Source of the DNA: Pyrrhosoma nymphula
Lineage: Eukaryota; Arthropoda; Insecta; Odonata; Coenagrionidae
Assembly (NCBI GenBank): GCA_963573305.1
Contig: OY754337.1
Coordinates: 50,605,164 to 50,669,163 of the forward strand
Direction of reading: 5' to 3'
Length of the DNA: 64,000 nt
Shown: piece by piece, positions 1-11,804 of the stretch
Position numbering within the stretch: the stretch's first letter is position 1
How the letters are laid out: each line of letters begins with the position of its first letter
The notes under the pieces: generated by a model
Seen by the model: only the letters and a program-made list of their open reading frames with translations
Databases searched by the model: none
Told to the model about the DNA's origin: nothing
Program-made: the position numbers and the translations under genes

Positions 1-301
1 GTAATACATTCAGTGCATAACGTATTAGGCGACGATGATTAATTAGATGTTTAACTCTGACAAGGAACACCGGAAAACGTTACTGTGATCCATCACTATT
101 TGTATAAACGAGTAACTTTTTCACGTCGGGACCAAGATCTGAGGTTCGTAAATTTAAAACTTCGTTATTTCGTAATATCGCGTACTGTTACATACACTAA
201 CATACCCTTTTGGTCGGGACCGAAGATTTTGCTTCGTAAAATCAAAATTTCCTAATTTCGAAGTTCGTATTTTCGAGTTTCTACCGTATAATGGTTTCAA
301 A

Positions 302-718
302 TATCCCCCATTTCCAGATAGTTGGAAATATTTCCCCTTAGATTTGGTGACTGAAAGATTAATATCACCCCGAATTCCTTTCATGCAAATAAGGCGACTG
401 CGACATATCCATGGTCAGTTTGGGATTTATGGTCAAGTAATTAATGTTCCAGTTGAGGTTAATACAATGGTGAGTGAATTACCACAAAATGTTGATGATG
501 ATCACTGTATATACGTTCACATAAAGAGAGAAAAAATACATGAGTCTAGCTTTCTGCACGGCGTAGTGAACAAAAGAGTGATTAAAGTCCGGCTGAATTA
601 TTTAATACAAACACCTTTGTATAAAATGCACAATATTACAATTGATGAAATATTTTTTATATATTATATATATCAGAATATCGCCATAAAAGTTGACACT
701 TCTCCCATGTGGTCTTAA
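302..718 (+). pseudogene. Helitron-type polyprotein fragment (DUF6570-like region)
   Basis: The reading frame runs from about 302 to the stop near 716. It contains a stretch around IPFMQIRRLRHIHGQFGIYG, then a VNVPV-like step, a DDDHC motif, an IHESS/LHGVV segment and TPLYKMHNITIDEIFF. This resembles the region N-terminal to the Rep/helicase part of arthropod Helitron-type proteins (DUF6570). No Rep (HUH) or helicase motif follows; the frame ends about 100 codons later and only AT-rich DNA comes after it. No natural start codon is visible and the frame enters from upstream. I read it as a decayed fragment of a rolling-circle transposon. The family assignment rests on remembered family features and would need a profile search. 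Confidence 0.55.
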
Positions 719-1835
719 GCACACCCAAATTTTTTTTTTTGATAGCTACTGTTAATTCATTTGGAATTTTAAGAGCGATTCTCCTCATTCATTCTAATGT
801 CCTAATCCGTATCACAAAGAATACCTGTAGTGAAGTGAGTGTTGCTCTACTGACCACTATGGTGTCCACATTCACTCATGTGAGGAAGGGCTGCTACCCT
901 TTTTTCTGCTTATTCCCCGTGCGTCCTTGTGTGATGAGTATAGATCATTATTTTGCCACTCACCTGGAGGCTGACCTGCCATACGTCACCCTTTCGCTGC
1001 TGTGGGCATGTTAACACGCCCGCTGCTGACGTGCCCACTGCCGACGTGCCCACCGTACTGTGGGCACATAAACGTGCCCTTTGGATTTTGTGCCCACCGT
1101 ACGAAAGACGAGTATACGCTCCCGGCATATTTTTGCTTCGCTGCATTGTGTTTTGAGAGGTGTGTTATGTCGTTGATTGCTCTGATGAACTTTAGTGGGA
1201 TTTACATGATTCTTAGAAGTTCCCTTGACTGTCACGGGGCAGTCGCTCATATTTATGGGCCTTTCTCTTGTCCGCTTTCTTTTTACTTCTGAGCTTTGAG
1301 ATTTCCCTCTCTCAGGACGAAGGCCTTGGATTTTCCCCTTCTCGTCCTAAGCAAATAAAGGTCCATAATTATCCCTTATCTTAGCGATTGTGCTTTTGCC
1401 TACAGCTGCTAGATTTATTGCCCCTATGGCTCTCTTTACTGTTTTTTGTCTCGATGCTTCAGTCTTCTACTGAACTTGCCATTGTGAGTTTAATTTTGTG
1501 TTTCCTCCCCTGCTTTGTTTTGAGCATTCATCTCGGGACTTATTACCGAACTCTGCTTTTGATTGGTGGTAGGGCATTTTTTGGATTACCTGTAGTGTCT
1601 TATTTGTTTATTGTCCTGCCCGTCATCTTGCACATTTCTCACAGCATTTTGAGACTTGTTTTTGCTTTTACATTGAGCAGTGCTTTATTTTGAAATGTTT
1701 TTGGGGCATCCTTATAACTTAGGCTTTATTTTGCACTTGGATCCTTGGCTTATTCTCTACCATCCCTTTTGAGATATTCATTGATTCTGCAACAAATATA
1801 TTTTAGGACATATTTTCTTCAAGAAGAGCATTCCA
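719..1835. other. Non-coding stretch, no supported gene
   Basis: I see no coding similarity. The stretch contains a short GC-richer block near 1000-1080 with degenerate 15-bp tandem units (1018-1032, 1033-1047 and part of a third, each starting gccc and ending gacgt). The 101-codon frame at 1388-1693 is rich in hydrophobic codons made by T-rich sequence and has no recognisable domain. Confidence 0.5.
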
Positions 1836-2584
1836 ATGGAAGGTGTTTTAGAAACTGTGGTGGAAAATGAGAGCGGGGATGAATTTTTAGACACTTTTTC
1901 CAAAGATTACTCTGAGGAAGAAGAGGAAGGTGCTTCTAGAGCTGAATCTTCCCAACCATATACGTCAGGCATCAAAGCCAAGGGTGTTTCTGTCAAGTTC
2001 CAGTGGATAGGCCCCCGAGGAACCCGAAGACAAGCCAATGGCTTATTGGGATCGCAGGAGCATACAGACCACCAGAATCGTCGGAGAGCAAAAAGAAATT
2101 TCTGTGCTCACCTTTGGAATCTGAAGATAGCTCAGACAAAGATAGCAAAGGTGGTGGTAGATATTGGTCAAAGGACTCGCTCATCAGAAAACAAAATTTT
2201 GGAGAAATGTCACAGGATACATACTGTATTCTGCTTCCCCAGTTGCATTTCTGCGACGATGGGGATGAATATGATAAAATGAAAATGATCACTTGACAAA
2301 AATTAGGATCATTGTCGACACACTATGGAGCCCTTGGAAGCCCTTCAGAGATGCCTGTACCCCTTTCCAAAACCTTTAAATTGACAAGAGTCACCTGTTG
2401 TTCAACGGACGTTTTCAATTCAAATGGGAAGGACTCAAAAATCTCAAGTGTGCTTCATGAAAGTATTTGGCACGGGAGGGAAAAAACTCCTGGGAGTAAT
2501 TCAGCATGGTGGAGCGATTCTGCCATCGAGCGTGCCACTGCAAAAGGGTTAAGCTTAGCCTTGAGTGACTTCATCCTACTGTGA
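1836..2584 (+). pseudogene. piggyBac-like transposase, N-terminal and central remnant
   Basis: This is the broken first part of a piggyBac/PGBD-type transposase. An acidic N-terminus (MEGVLETVVENESGDEFLDT, then a run of Glu) begins at 1836, as is common in this family. After frame changes, a segment near 2235-2270 reads LPQLHFCDDGDEYD, like the LHFxDNxD part of the DDE domain. In another frame near 2288-2440 the reading resembles the KIRPIVDTL...FKGRFQFK part of piggyBac transposases. At least two frame changes and an internal stop are needed to follow it, so it is not functional. The second half is found at 4040-4803 on the same strand; the 1.45 kb between is probably a later insertion plus lost sequence. 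Confidence 0.65.
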
Positions 2585-3470
2585 ATGTCGTGTGCGAAAT
2601 AGAATTTGATATAATACAGTTACATTGCAATGGTGATACATGGACACTTAAGTGATTTTGAATTAAACCCTTGAGCATGAATCTAATTGCAAGTATTTTA
2701 TCTGTTCTTTGTACATTGCTCCCTATTGTTGAAGATTTCGTGAATGTGTTAACTGGAATATTTTTAATACCTAGTGGCTCTTTGAAATTATTCCAATTAC
2801 ATTGTTGTTATTTTTTTTATTCAACAAACTACCTACTAAAAAGCTACCATCCTTGAAGTAGAAAATATGAGTATAAAAAACTGCTTAGTGAAATAATCAC
2901 TTCTTGCTACCACATGGTTCAGAAACTTGACTATTCTGTACCTTAGCGGAAAAGCATTTAGTAGATATTCCTGAAATGTGAACGCAACCAAAAACTATTT
3001 TTTTACAATACTAAATTTGTGGCTTCAATAATTTATGAAAATTTCAAGCACAGTGGGGAAGTAAACATTAGTACAATTTACGGCCCTCAAAAAGGGATCT
3101 ATGTGAAGTAAAATACGTGAATCAGTATGAGGAAAAATCCTCCTGTTCCACCATGTATCTATGTGCTAGTGGTACAGCATCTGATACGGTTGAAATTTGA
3201 CCCCCAGCTGTGCATACTTTGAAATACAATCGAGTACTTAATGTCAAGGGACATCATAAATGAAGCATTTCTGCCTAATCTTCACATCAACTGTTCATTT
3301 TGTACCTAATAATTACATAAAATTCCATTAAGAAACATGAACTTTAACGATTTACATGTAAACAATATTGTTCCCGAGTTTATGTAGTCATTAGAAAACC
3401 ACAACTGCCACGATATTTATATCATGGGTGTAAAGACAGAGGAGATGCTTTTATTGAAGGATATCTTTTT
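2585..3470. other. AT-rich non-coding DNA between the two piggyBac blocks
   Basis: No coding similarity was seen. It separates the two halves of the piggyBac remnant and so probably contains inserted sequence, but I found no target duplications that define an insert. Confidence 0.45.
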
Positions 3471-3599
3471 TGTTTGTCGAAGAATATCTTTTATTAATAC
3501 CACTTTTATTTTTTATGTAAAAAAGTATTTAATTTAATGTAATTTAATAAAGTATATTTAATAAAAGTGGTATAAGTAAAAGATATTCTTCGACAAACA
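3471..3599. mobile_element. Foldback MITE, 40-bp terminal inverted repeats
   Basis: The left arm is 3471-3510 and the right arm 3560-3599. The arms are reverse complements at 38 of 40 positions by eye, both carrying tgtttgtcgaagaatatc at the outer end. The centre is a 49-bp AT-rich spacer. The short length and foldback shape fit a non-autonomous DNA element. I could not define a target duplication. Confidence 0.7.
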
Positions 3600-4039
3600 T
3601 AATGGAAAACCACAAAGTTAATTATGAACTAGTGAATTTTGATATATTTTTTATCTCACCTTCAAGTTTAGGTCTCGGTTAGAGAGAACATGCAAAAATA
3701 TGCTATCCTTGAACTGTCGCCAATTCTGCTATTGATAGGTATGCAGGGGGGCCGAGGTGTAGCACTAGTGGTCATAACCATAGCCAACTTCGTCGGCCAT
3801 GTCATAACCCATTGATTAGATTTGGATTTTTGTTTAATAAAATATTCAAAACCAAGATATTTTTAATGTATTTCACTATACCTAATGCACATTTTTATCA
3901 CTGTATCGTTTTCATGTGTTAATGTGTTTTCTCTTATCCTTGCTCTTTCTTTAAAATACCCACTTACGATAGAATGGGTATTGTAACCTGGAAAATGAAA
4001 ATTTTGGCCTGGAAAGCCTGGAAGAGTACTGGAATTTTA

Positions 4040-4803
4040 TGATTTGTGGTCTGTAGCAACTGTGGGTATACTAGTATGGACTTGGCAAAGAAGCTACTCC
4101 ACAGGCAAACACATCTCGTCGTAACTTAGAGGAAGAATCGAGGAGGAACGATGAAAGATGTTAACAGCAATAAGAAGATGAAAATAGGCAATGTTATGGC
4201 GAAAGAAAGTATGTACAGAGGGAATCACCATTTTGAATTTGAAGGATACAAGAAATGTGCTGATGCTCTCCACAAAGCTCAGGGATGAGATGGCCGAAGT
4301 GGGAAATGGGAGGGGAGAGGTTATCAAAAAGCCAGCTGCGGTACTGGAGTACAACAGCGGTAAATCCACAGTTGACTTGTCTGACTAAATGGCCGCTTAC
4401 TCTGCTCCCCTCTGAAGATCCGTCAATTGGTACCAAAAATTGGCATTTGAGTTGTTACTCTCAACCTCCGTTGTTAATGCTTGTCCTACACAGAGACGTC
4501 ACCGGGAAAACAACTAAAATTTACAACTTCAGGAACAACATTGCCAAGGCCCTTGTAAACAGCGTACATCCGGCAGCTGCACTCAGAGAAAAAGCGAACG
4601 GTCCTGCAATTCAGCACCTGAGGAGAGTACGGCACGAACTCAAGTGACAAGAAGGTGTTGCATCAACCCAAAAATACTGCTGCCATTGTAACAAACTCGC
4701 TGCCAGAGACCCAAGCAAAAGGCCCAAAAATACCATAAAAGTGTTCAGGTATTGTTTCGGGTGTGACGGGGAGCCACACTATTGTTTGGAGTTTTTCAAC
4801 TAA
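4040..4803 (+). pseudogene. piggyBac-like transposase, C-terminal remnant with Cys-rich domain
   Basis: This is the second half of the piggyBac remnant. Around 4075-4130 the frame reads like DLAKKLLHRQTHLV, the segment after the second catalytic Asp. At 4320-4385 it reads KPAAVLEYNSGKSTVDLSD, the conserved AVxxYNxxKxxVDxxD block with the last catalytic Asp. The reading changes frame at least twice after that (a VLHRDVTGKTTKIYNFRNNI block follows near 4480-4540). The end, in one open frame from 4678 to the TAA at 4801-4803, carries the C-terminal Cys/His zinc domain: YCCHC, then FRYCFGCDGEPHYCLEFF. The order matches the family from domain to stop. Frameshifts and an in-frame stop make it inactive. 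Confidence 0.82.
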
Positions 4804-5515
4804 ATGCATCAAATGTAATTTGTAGAACGAAGCAACAATGTGTATTCCTTCTTTTTGAATTTTGATTTTTTACTGCAAAAAGTTTTCTGTTTTAAAGTAT
4901 GTCCAAAGGTCTAAACGAAGTGACAAGTCATATGTTCTGTTTATTAGTAAGAAAATAAAGAAAATATACAGAAAAAAAATAAAAAAGGGGGAAAAAACAA
5001 AAACAAAAAGTTTGCGTATGCAAATGCTGCCTGACGCCGCACCAGTTACGGTCCATGCTTTTACAAGTGTCATCCATGGCATCAGGAATCAACCTAAAAA
5101 ACAATCGCTCGGTGACCGGTCACTATGACCGGCGTGGCGTGGTGGGAACCACTCAACTCCAGTCACTATGACCGGCCAATGTGTTATATAGTGTCCCATT
5201 GATCGTGTGTCATTTCTAACATATAATTTCAGACACTTTCTGTCGTGCCACATGAATGAAATTTGGTACCTAGGTAGAAAAAGGTCGTAAGTTTTGTTAA
5301 GTGTAGGCGAAATTTTATAAATATGACCTTTTGACCCCATAAATAGGGTCCAACCAAAAATCCAAATTTTGCCTTATGCTCAATGTTATTTTTTTCAAAA
5401 TACAAAAAATACAGAATTTCTTTGCAAAAATTTCAATTTTATAGGTTTTTGGGCACAAGAAACACAATGGAAGAACTTTCGAGTTAGAAATTACTACCAT
5501 GACCCCTGAAAGGGC
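4804..5515. other. Non-coding flank of the piggyBac remnant with a short direct repeat
   Basis: It contains an A-rich block (about 4940-5010) and two copies of a 16-bp unit, tcactatgaccggc with one or two extra 5' bases, at 5118-5133 and 5161-5176. These may be subterminal repeats of the piggyBac element, but the TTAA-flanked end was not identified. Confidence 0.4.
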
Positions 5516-6130
5516 ACAGTCAAGGTCATAGGGGTCACGAAAAGCGAATCACCACTACAAACCTGTTGAATCACAGGTTTAAAAATGTGCCAAGATCGAT
5601 GGTAAGGTCTTCAGATCCCTCTTGTCATCCCTTGACCTTCAAGGGTCACTCAGAGGTCACCGAGGGGAAAAAATGAATCGGGGCTACAAACGTATCGAAT
5701 CATAGGATTAAAAAGGTTCCAAGGTTGATGGTCAGGTCTTCAGATCCGTCTTGTCATCCCCTGAACTTCAAGGGTCACTCAGGGGTCTCTGGGGTGACAA
5801 AAGGTGAATCGGGGCAACAAACATATCGAATCATAGGTTTATAAAAGTCACATGGTCGATGGTAAGGTCTTCAAATATATCTTGTCATCCCTTGACCTTC
5901 AAGTGTTACTCAGGGGCCAAAGGTCACAGGGGTGACAAAAAGTGAATCGGGGCTACAAACGTATTGAACATAAATTAAAAAAGGTTCCAAGACTGATGGT
6001 TTGGTTTACAGATCCCTCTTGTCCTCCTTTGACCTTCTAGGGTTCCTCAGGGGTCAAAGGTCACAAGGTGAATAGCGAATCGGAGCTACAAAAATGTCGA
6101 ATCATTTGATTCAAAGAGTGCCCAATACGT
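5515..6130. repeat. Tandem array, about 5 units of roughly 130 bp
   Basis: The motif gaatcggggctacaaacgta, or a close variant, recurs at about 5546, 5675, 5806, 5944 and 6077, giving spacings of 129, 131, 138 and 133 bp. Each unit also contains a gatggtaaggtcttcagatc-like and a cttgaccttcaagggtcact-like segment. The units differ by substitutions and small indels, so the array is old. It has no open reading frame. The related wording of 5300-5345 suggests a degenerate extension upstream. Confidence 0.85.
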
Positions 6131-8425
6131 TAGTAAATTCTCTCAAGGAATTCTCTGACATCCAACTGCTGGGCAGGGGTGAGGCCACTAGGTTTAGCCA
6201 AGGAAATCGGGACAACAGACACGTTGATTTTAGCTTTGAAAGGTTGAAGAATTAGATTATGAAGTTCTCTGATGCTGCTCGTCGTCTCCTGACCTCCAAG
6301 GGATACGCTGAGATCAATTGTCACAGATGTTAGAAATGGCAAGACCGGGAAACAAACATAATGAATCTATATGCGATCATAGATATTCGTAGATCATATT
6401 AGATCATATGTTTGTGCTATATATGTGTCAATGTGTTAATTAGTTTCAATCACTGGAGACCAAAAGTAACTATATGGTTTTGTTAAACATTGCACATGAT
6501 TGATAATTCTCTTTTCTGTTCTGCTTTTCAGGGCTCAAGTAAAGCAGTGGCTAGGAATCAACCTAAACTTACAAATAAATTCTTGAGCAGCTCTAGGCCT
6601 AGAAATGCATACATTTCTGACAGTGAAGAAGACTAGTGCATGCTGTCTGCCTGCTTTATAAAGATTATCAAATGGGGGTTGAAAGTCTTTCATTATTTTT
6701 GAGATGGTATTGCTCGAAAACATTTTTATTATAATGTTTTCAATTTTAAAATCAGTATACACTCAGCCTATAAGTTTGTAGATAGGATACCACTTATTAA
6801 AATTAAGTGAAAGATACCTGAATCTCACCATAGCAGAAACAGTATGTAAGTTATGTTCCCTTTCTGTGATATGATTCAAAAGGTTTGATCCTCCTGAATG
6901 TATTCCATGTTCAATTCTGTTAATGGCCTGATAGAATTACATTCCTAAGGACACATGTTGTATATTTATGAGAAAATTAAAGGCATTAATATTTTTTCAA
7001 AGATTTTATTCTAATGGAAGTTATCTGGAAAGATTTCTCAAGTCTTGTTAAATTAAATATTGGAATGGAACCAGAAATGAATTAGCAAGTGATTTTGGAA
7101 GTATTTAACAGCTAATGAATGTCAACTGTTGGTGGTTATTGGCACTTTTATTCCTAATTGTAATTTTTATTCCTAAAGTAGCCATGGTTTAGTGGTGATC
7201 ACTTTTGTTTTTTTCTGCTGCTGTATTTCATTCATTAAAGGCTCTGAAACAAATCAAAATGATGTCGCAAACAAAGCCAGTAATAATAATCAGTTCACAG
7301 TCATCATTAGGTATTGTTTTGTAAATTTGGTATTGCTTGCATTATACTAGTACAGCTGAGCATTGACATTCTTTAACTTCTAAATTCTCTCTCATTCAGC
7401 CATCGGATATTGTTGTTGACATTAAAAAATCCTAGAAAATTGATTTTCATTGTGATTAGCATGGAGTTTCTGCTAACTTGGGCAGATATAGTAGCAACTC
7501 CATATTAGTTTAGTGGTAGGTCTGCTCCATGGCATAATTTTTATCTGGTCTAACTAAAGTACTCCTTCCAATACTAGTAAAGCTCTATATTATAAGCTTT
7601 ATCATTTTTCTTGATTTCATTGAGGAACCGTAACATATTTTCAGCAAGAAATGCTTGCTTACTTTAATCTTTTTTTTTGTGGCTCTGAAAAGTAAGTTTT
7701 TCTGTGATGATCATTGAAGTTGATCTCCTCATCGCTTTCTGTTTGTCATTAGAATTTGTTGTGGGAACCTTGTTTGTGACTTGCTTACTGTTTTTATTGT
7801 TAAATAATTTGTGGTTGGATATGGAGGAATTGGGAAACTTTTGTTAAAAGGAGTTCTAATAGTCCATGTTAATGACTTGGCAACTATTTTATGTCACGTT
7901 GTATGTTAATGTTGGGTGGGCTGCAAGTACTAGCCCTTAATCATGGATTTAAATAATGTCTTCTTAGACAGTGTTCAGCCACGGGTCAAGCTGGTCAATG
8001 CCTGCTAAAATGTTGCTCAATCCCCACCTCCAGAGACAATGACTTAATGCCGATCAATACTTGGCAGTGCCATAAAACCTTGTTAGAAAGTCTGAAATAG
8101 TTTCAGGTCGATAGGCGTATTCAGGCACATACACAAATTTTGAAAGGTGGCATTCTCAATTCTCACTCAGGTATTTTCTAAGCTGCTTCCGAGACAATTC
8201 TCAAGTATGACAGAATAGCATCACCGGATAACCATTGTTTAGGCAATGTCTAAGCCAAAAACCCTTTGTTACAGGTTAAATCCAGCATTCTTGCAGGCCA
8301 CCCATTTTTTAAGCTCCATGGAGTTTATAAATGTGTTACTTTTTTCACTGTTTATTCACTTTATTCCTGGTCCAAAATTGTGAGAGTACACAGACTAGCA
8401 AGTAGAGCAAAACTTGCTTATTTTA
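6131..8425. other. AT-rich DNA, no supported feature
   Basis: I looked on both strands and found no coding similarity, no clear repeat pair and no RNA gene. It could be intergenic DNA or an intron or UTR of an unseen gene. Confidence 0.5.
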
Positions 8426-8439
8426 TGTGTATTGGCTCT

Positions 8440-8555
8440 AATAAGAACTAGGGTATTACAATTTTCCACAGATAAAATTTATCTGTGGAAAATTGTAATA
8501 TCCTAGTTCTTATTATGTTCATATTCCACAACATCTCGCCTGATTCCTCCCTTTT
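8440..8555 (-). mobile_element. Miniature Penelope-derived foldback with exact 14-bp TSD
   Basis: The insert consists of two facing copies of the terminal sequence of the PLE at 11562-12714, joined almost back to back at about 8475 (acagataaaatttatctgt), plus that element's 38-bp head segment at the right end. It is flanked by an exact 14-bp duplication, tgtgtattggctct, at 8426-8439 and 8556-8569. Read on the minus strand, the order is head, left terminus, right terminus, which is the full element with its whole interior deleted. The exact duplication implies a fairly recent insertion by the same machinery. Confidence 0.85.
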
Positions 8556-8569
8556 TGTGTATTGGCTCT

Positions 8570-10917
8570 CTTCCTATGGACTTGTGGGCTTTATTGGTTA
8601 GATTCAAAGAATGTTGGTGTGCTAGAGCTACACTTATTCACTGTCTTATTTATATTGTCTTTATTATCACGGCTTTTTAGAGAATAGGGCATTTTAAGTC
8701 AACCAAATGTTACCATATTTGTGTTACCTCAAATGAAGTTCATGTCTGTTTTTGTTGACCCTGTGTTTGGTAATGTTGTATGTTTGAATTTTGCAAAGTG
8801 AACTGCACTTGTTTGAGGACTGAATTAATTAGTTTCATAAGCCACATGGGTCTTTAAAAAATGTCATTCATGGTATAGTGTAAAGAAATATTTTTACCTT
8901 ACCAAAGAAAGTATGTACTTAAAAAGTCTCTGTTAGAATTTGTTCAAAAATGTTTTGTAATCCTTGAAATTTTTACTTAGATTTAGAAGATCAGAAGAAA
9001 TTGCTGAAAACAGGAACATGTCTTAGAAAATTGGTCACATTAACTCACCAAGACATACATATTTTATTAACCTAGTGTAAGTGTAGGTCAAATTTAAAAA
9101 TCCTTATTTTAGTAGATTGCTGAAGGCTGTGAATATGCTCTTCCCTAATATTTTATCATGCATTTATATGAATATGCTGTTAATCTGTCATTTGTGCTGT
9201 AACTTTTAATCATCTGGGACTATGGCTTCAATTTTCCATGTGATCTACTTCCATTGATGCTTGTGAATGACTTATGTAAAATGTATCTATACCATATAGT
9301 TCATAAATTTGATTTACTACTCTTGCAGTTAGGGTGTAAATATAACTTTTCTGTTCAAGGAAGAGTGCACACATGAGAAACAAGAGTATATTATGGTTAT
9401 TTTAATTATTTGTTGCATGATTATTTTGGATACTCTGATTTTTTTGCATTTTATCCATCATTTCTCTTTGAATTTGATGTTTTATGCTTCTAAAAATAAA
9501 TGCTTAAATTTTGTATTTTTTACTACCAATTCAGTTGTTTGATTGCCTGATACACACAATATGGAAGTGAACTTCCAAGAGAGGGAGAAACATTTAGAAT
9601 GACAGGAATTTCCTTTCCTTCTTAAGGCGATGTGCATATGTGATCTTCCTCCCTTCAGTAGTCATCTATAAGGGTAGACACTATCTTGATGAAACAAAGT
9701 GATGTAGGTACCTAATTCATAGAACAATAGCAGTCACTCCATACTACATACATAAGTGGCTACACAAGTGTGTCTGATGACTACAAAATCGTTATCATGA
9801 CTACACAGCCTGTGGAGTCATTAAGCACAACTTGTTTAGGCCCTTCACCTTGTGTGATATATTGACTTTAATGGCCAAGTATGGTAGGGAAATGGAAAAG
9901 CTAAAAGTCTTCTACTTTTAATAGTTTTGTGAGAACTATGTATGGCATTTATGAAGAACTTACTGAAGGAAAGTTTTTACTGAGGAATGGAATTACTTAA
10001 GCAATGAATGAGTTCTCCAATGACTGCCTTTATGCTCATAGATATGGTTTGTGAATTTTTTAAATCTATTATGAGTGCTCTTACTATGAGAGTTATGCAT
10101 GGCGTATTTCACAATTGTGTTATATTTGATCGCTATTGTGTATAGTTTTTGTCATGAAACCTTGATGAACTTTTTTATTTAGCTTGTAAAACTGCATAGT
10201 TGAAGACACTCATGAGATTTTTATCTGTGAGAATTCTAAAGGGCTTTTTTGGACTAAGCAGTACTTATCTTTGAGTTCAGGGTAAATTTTAAATAGCCAT
10301 GTAAATTTTATGTGTAGTAATGTGTATTTGTTCCCTTGACCTCTTTGCAGGTTCTCATGGTATGCTATCAAAAAGTTAATCTATGCTCATCCTTCAAAAA
10401 TATATGATGAATCACTTAGAGGGGGAGGAGGAGAGCACATAAAATATTACATTGTCTTACATACAGGGTGGGGGTGTCAAAAAGTGTCCAAAATCATCCT
10501 TGAATGACCCCTTATGAGACACATCTGATTTAACATCTGTTAGCAAATTATATATTATAACCTTAAACAGCATCCACTGAGATTTCATGATCACTCGATC
10601 GATATATGCGAATAGGAGGGATATCTGGAAAGTGTAGATACAAAGAGCAAAGAACATTGTTGAAGCACTTTACTTATAATCAACTTGACTTCTTGTGTCT
10701 TTGGAATGCATCCGTGATTACTTTTCCACATAAACACCTTGTAAGTAAACACATTTAGTGAGCCTTGGTATGAGTTTTTCTTAAATCCTGATTTGTGGAT
10801 GTCTCTTACCTGCTCTCTCAGCCAATTACTATTGAGTAGATGAGGTTTTGAATTTGTTCGCTGACGGTGGGTGTGTGTGGTGCCATTGCATTGACTGTTG
10901 CTTACTCTCTGGTGTTG
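8570..10917. other. AT-rich DNA, no supported feature
   Basis: No coding similarity or repeat pair was found. The stretch has scattered AATAAA-like words but nothing that would tie them to a gene. Confidence 0.5.
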
Positions 10918-11358
10918 GGCAGGCTATCCAAGTTTCCTCATCTGATATGAAGCAGTTCAGAAATTCATCCCCCTGTTCTTCGTAAAGAGTGAGGAGGCAC
11001 CGCAGTCACTCGATTTTTCTTGTGATCCTCAATTAACATTTTCAGCACCCAGCGTGCACACAGTTTCTGAAATCCCAATCTTACTGTTATCGTTTCATGA
11101 AGAACTATTCTTGATACTTCTGGGAATTGGGAATGAAGTTCATTAACTGCTAAATGCCTGCCTTGAATCTTTTCTTCTATCTTTTGTAGAATTTCTTCAC
11201 TGATGACAGATGGCCTTTCATTCCTTCTGTCATCGTGCACAGCACTTCTTCCTGACTAAAATTCCCGGTACCATTTTGACACAATTTGTTTGTTTATGAC
11301 ACTTTTACTGTAGACAGAGATGAGTTCCTGATGAATTTCAGCAGCAGTCTCTCCTTTC
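10918..11358 (-). pseudogene. mariner-like transposase, N-terminal fragment
   Basis: On the minus strand, from about 11358 down, the frame reads like ETAAEIHQELISVY and NKQIVSKWYREF, then RPSVISEEILQKIEEKI, NELHSQFPEVSR and LHETITVRLGFQKLCARWV. These are the two helix-turn-helix DNA-binding blocks and linker of mariner transposases, ending in the KMLxEDHKKNRV block. After a frameshift near 10990 it continues as a GDEFLNCFISDEETWI-like stretch, the site of the first catalytic Asp. An in-frame stop near 11257 and the frameshift disable it. The remaining catalytic domain and inverted terminal repeats were not found. It abuts the tail of the LINE that lies upstream on the same strand. Confidence 0.85.
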
Positions 11359-11561
11359 ACATGCGTCGTCGTCGTCTCTCAAAAGGCCTTGTCACTGTCT
11401 TTGTAGCCAATTATCTCTTTCTAAGGCTGTTTTTTTTCATTTCACCATAGGAATTACAGTTCATAATTGACATCACACTGTGGAGCAAGGACATCCTAGG
11501 CCATCCTTCTTCTCCAACACTTTTCCTTCCACTATGTTCTTAATGAACTCATTATGTCTTA
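11359..11561 (-). pseudogene. LINE 3' coding tail, displaced by the PLE insertion
   Basis: The minus-strand reading from 11561 downward continues the C-terminal part of the LINE reverse transcriptase ORF that stops at 12728: it reads RHNEFIKNIVEGKVLEKKDG, like the VEGKxxGKRxxGRPR tail seen in such proteins. The two parts join if the PLE and one copy of its duplicated target are removed. Stops follow. The piece is short, so the family call depends on this continuity. Confidence 0.7.
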
Positions 11562-11804
11562 AAAAGGGAGGAATCAGGCGAGATGTTGTGGAGTGTGAAC
11601 ATAATAAGAACTAGGATATTACAATTTTTCACAGATAAAGTTTTAATCGACCCGGGTTTCGATGCACTGCATCAACACTTCTCTCCTGCAAAACCCCGTT
11701 AATCCTGATCGTAAATGGTGCAAAATCCCCTTCATAAATTCCCTATCCTATAGAATAGCCAATTCCTTCCCAAGGGACAAGCTCCGAGTCTCTTTTTATA
11801 CCCC

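Noticed and set aside
1388..1693. Hydrophobic 101-codon frame resembling a membrane protein
   Set aside because: The hydrophobicity follows from T-rich DNA; there is no natural ATG at the given start and no family resemblance.
5515..6130. Possible CRISPR-like array
   Set aside because: Units are about 130 bp and diverged throughout with no constant repeat/unique spacer pattern; the window is eukaryotic.
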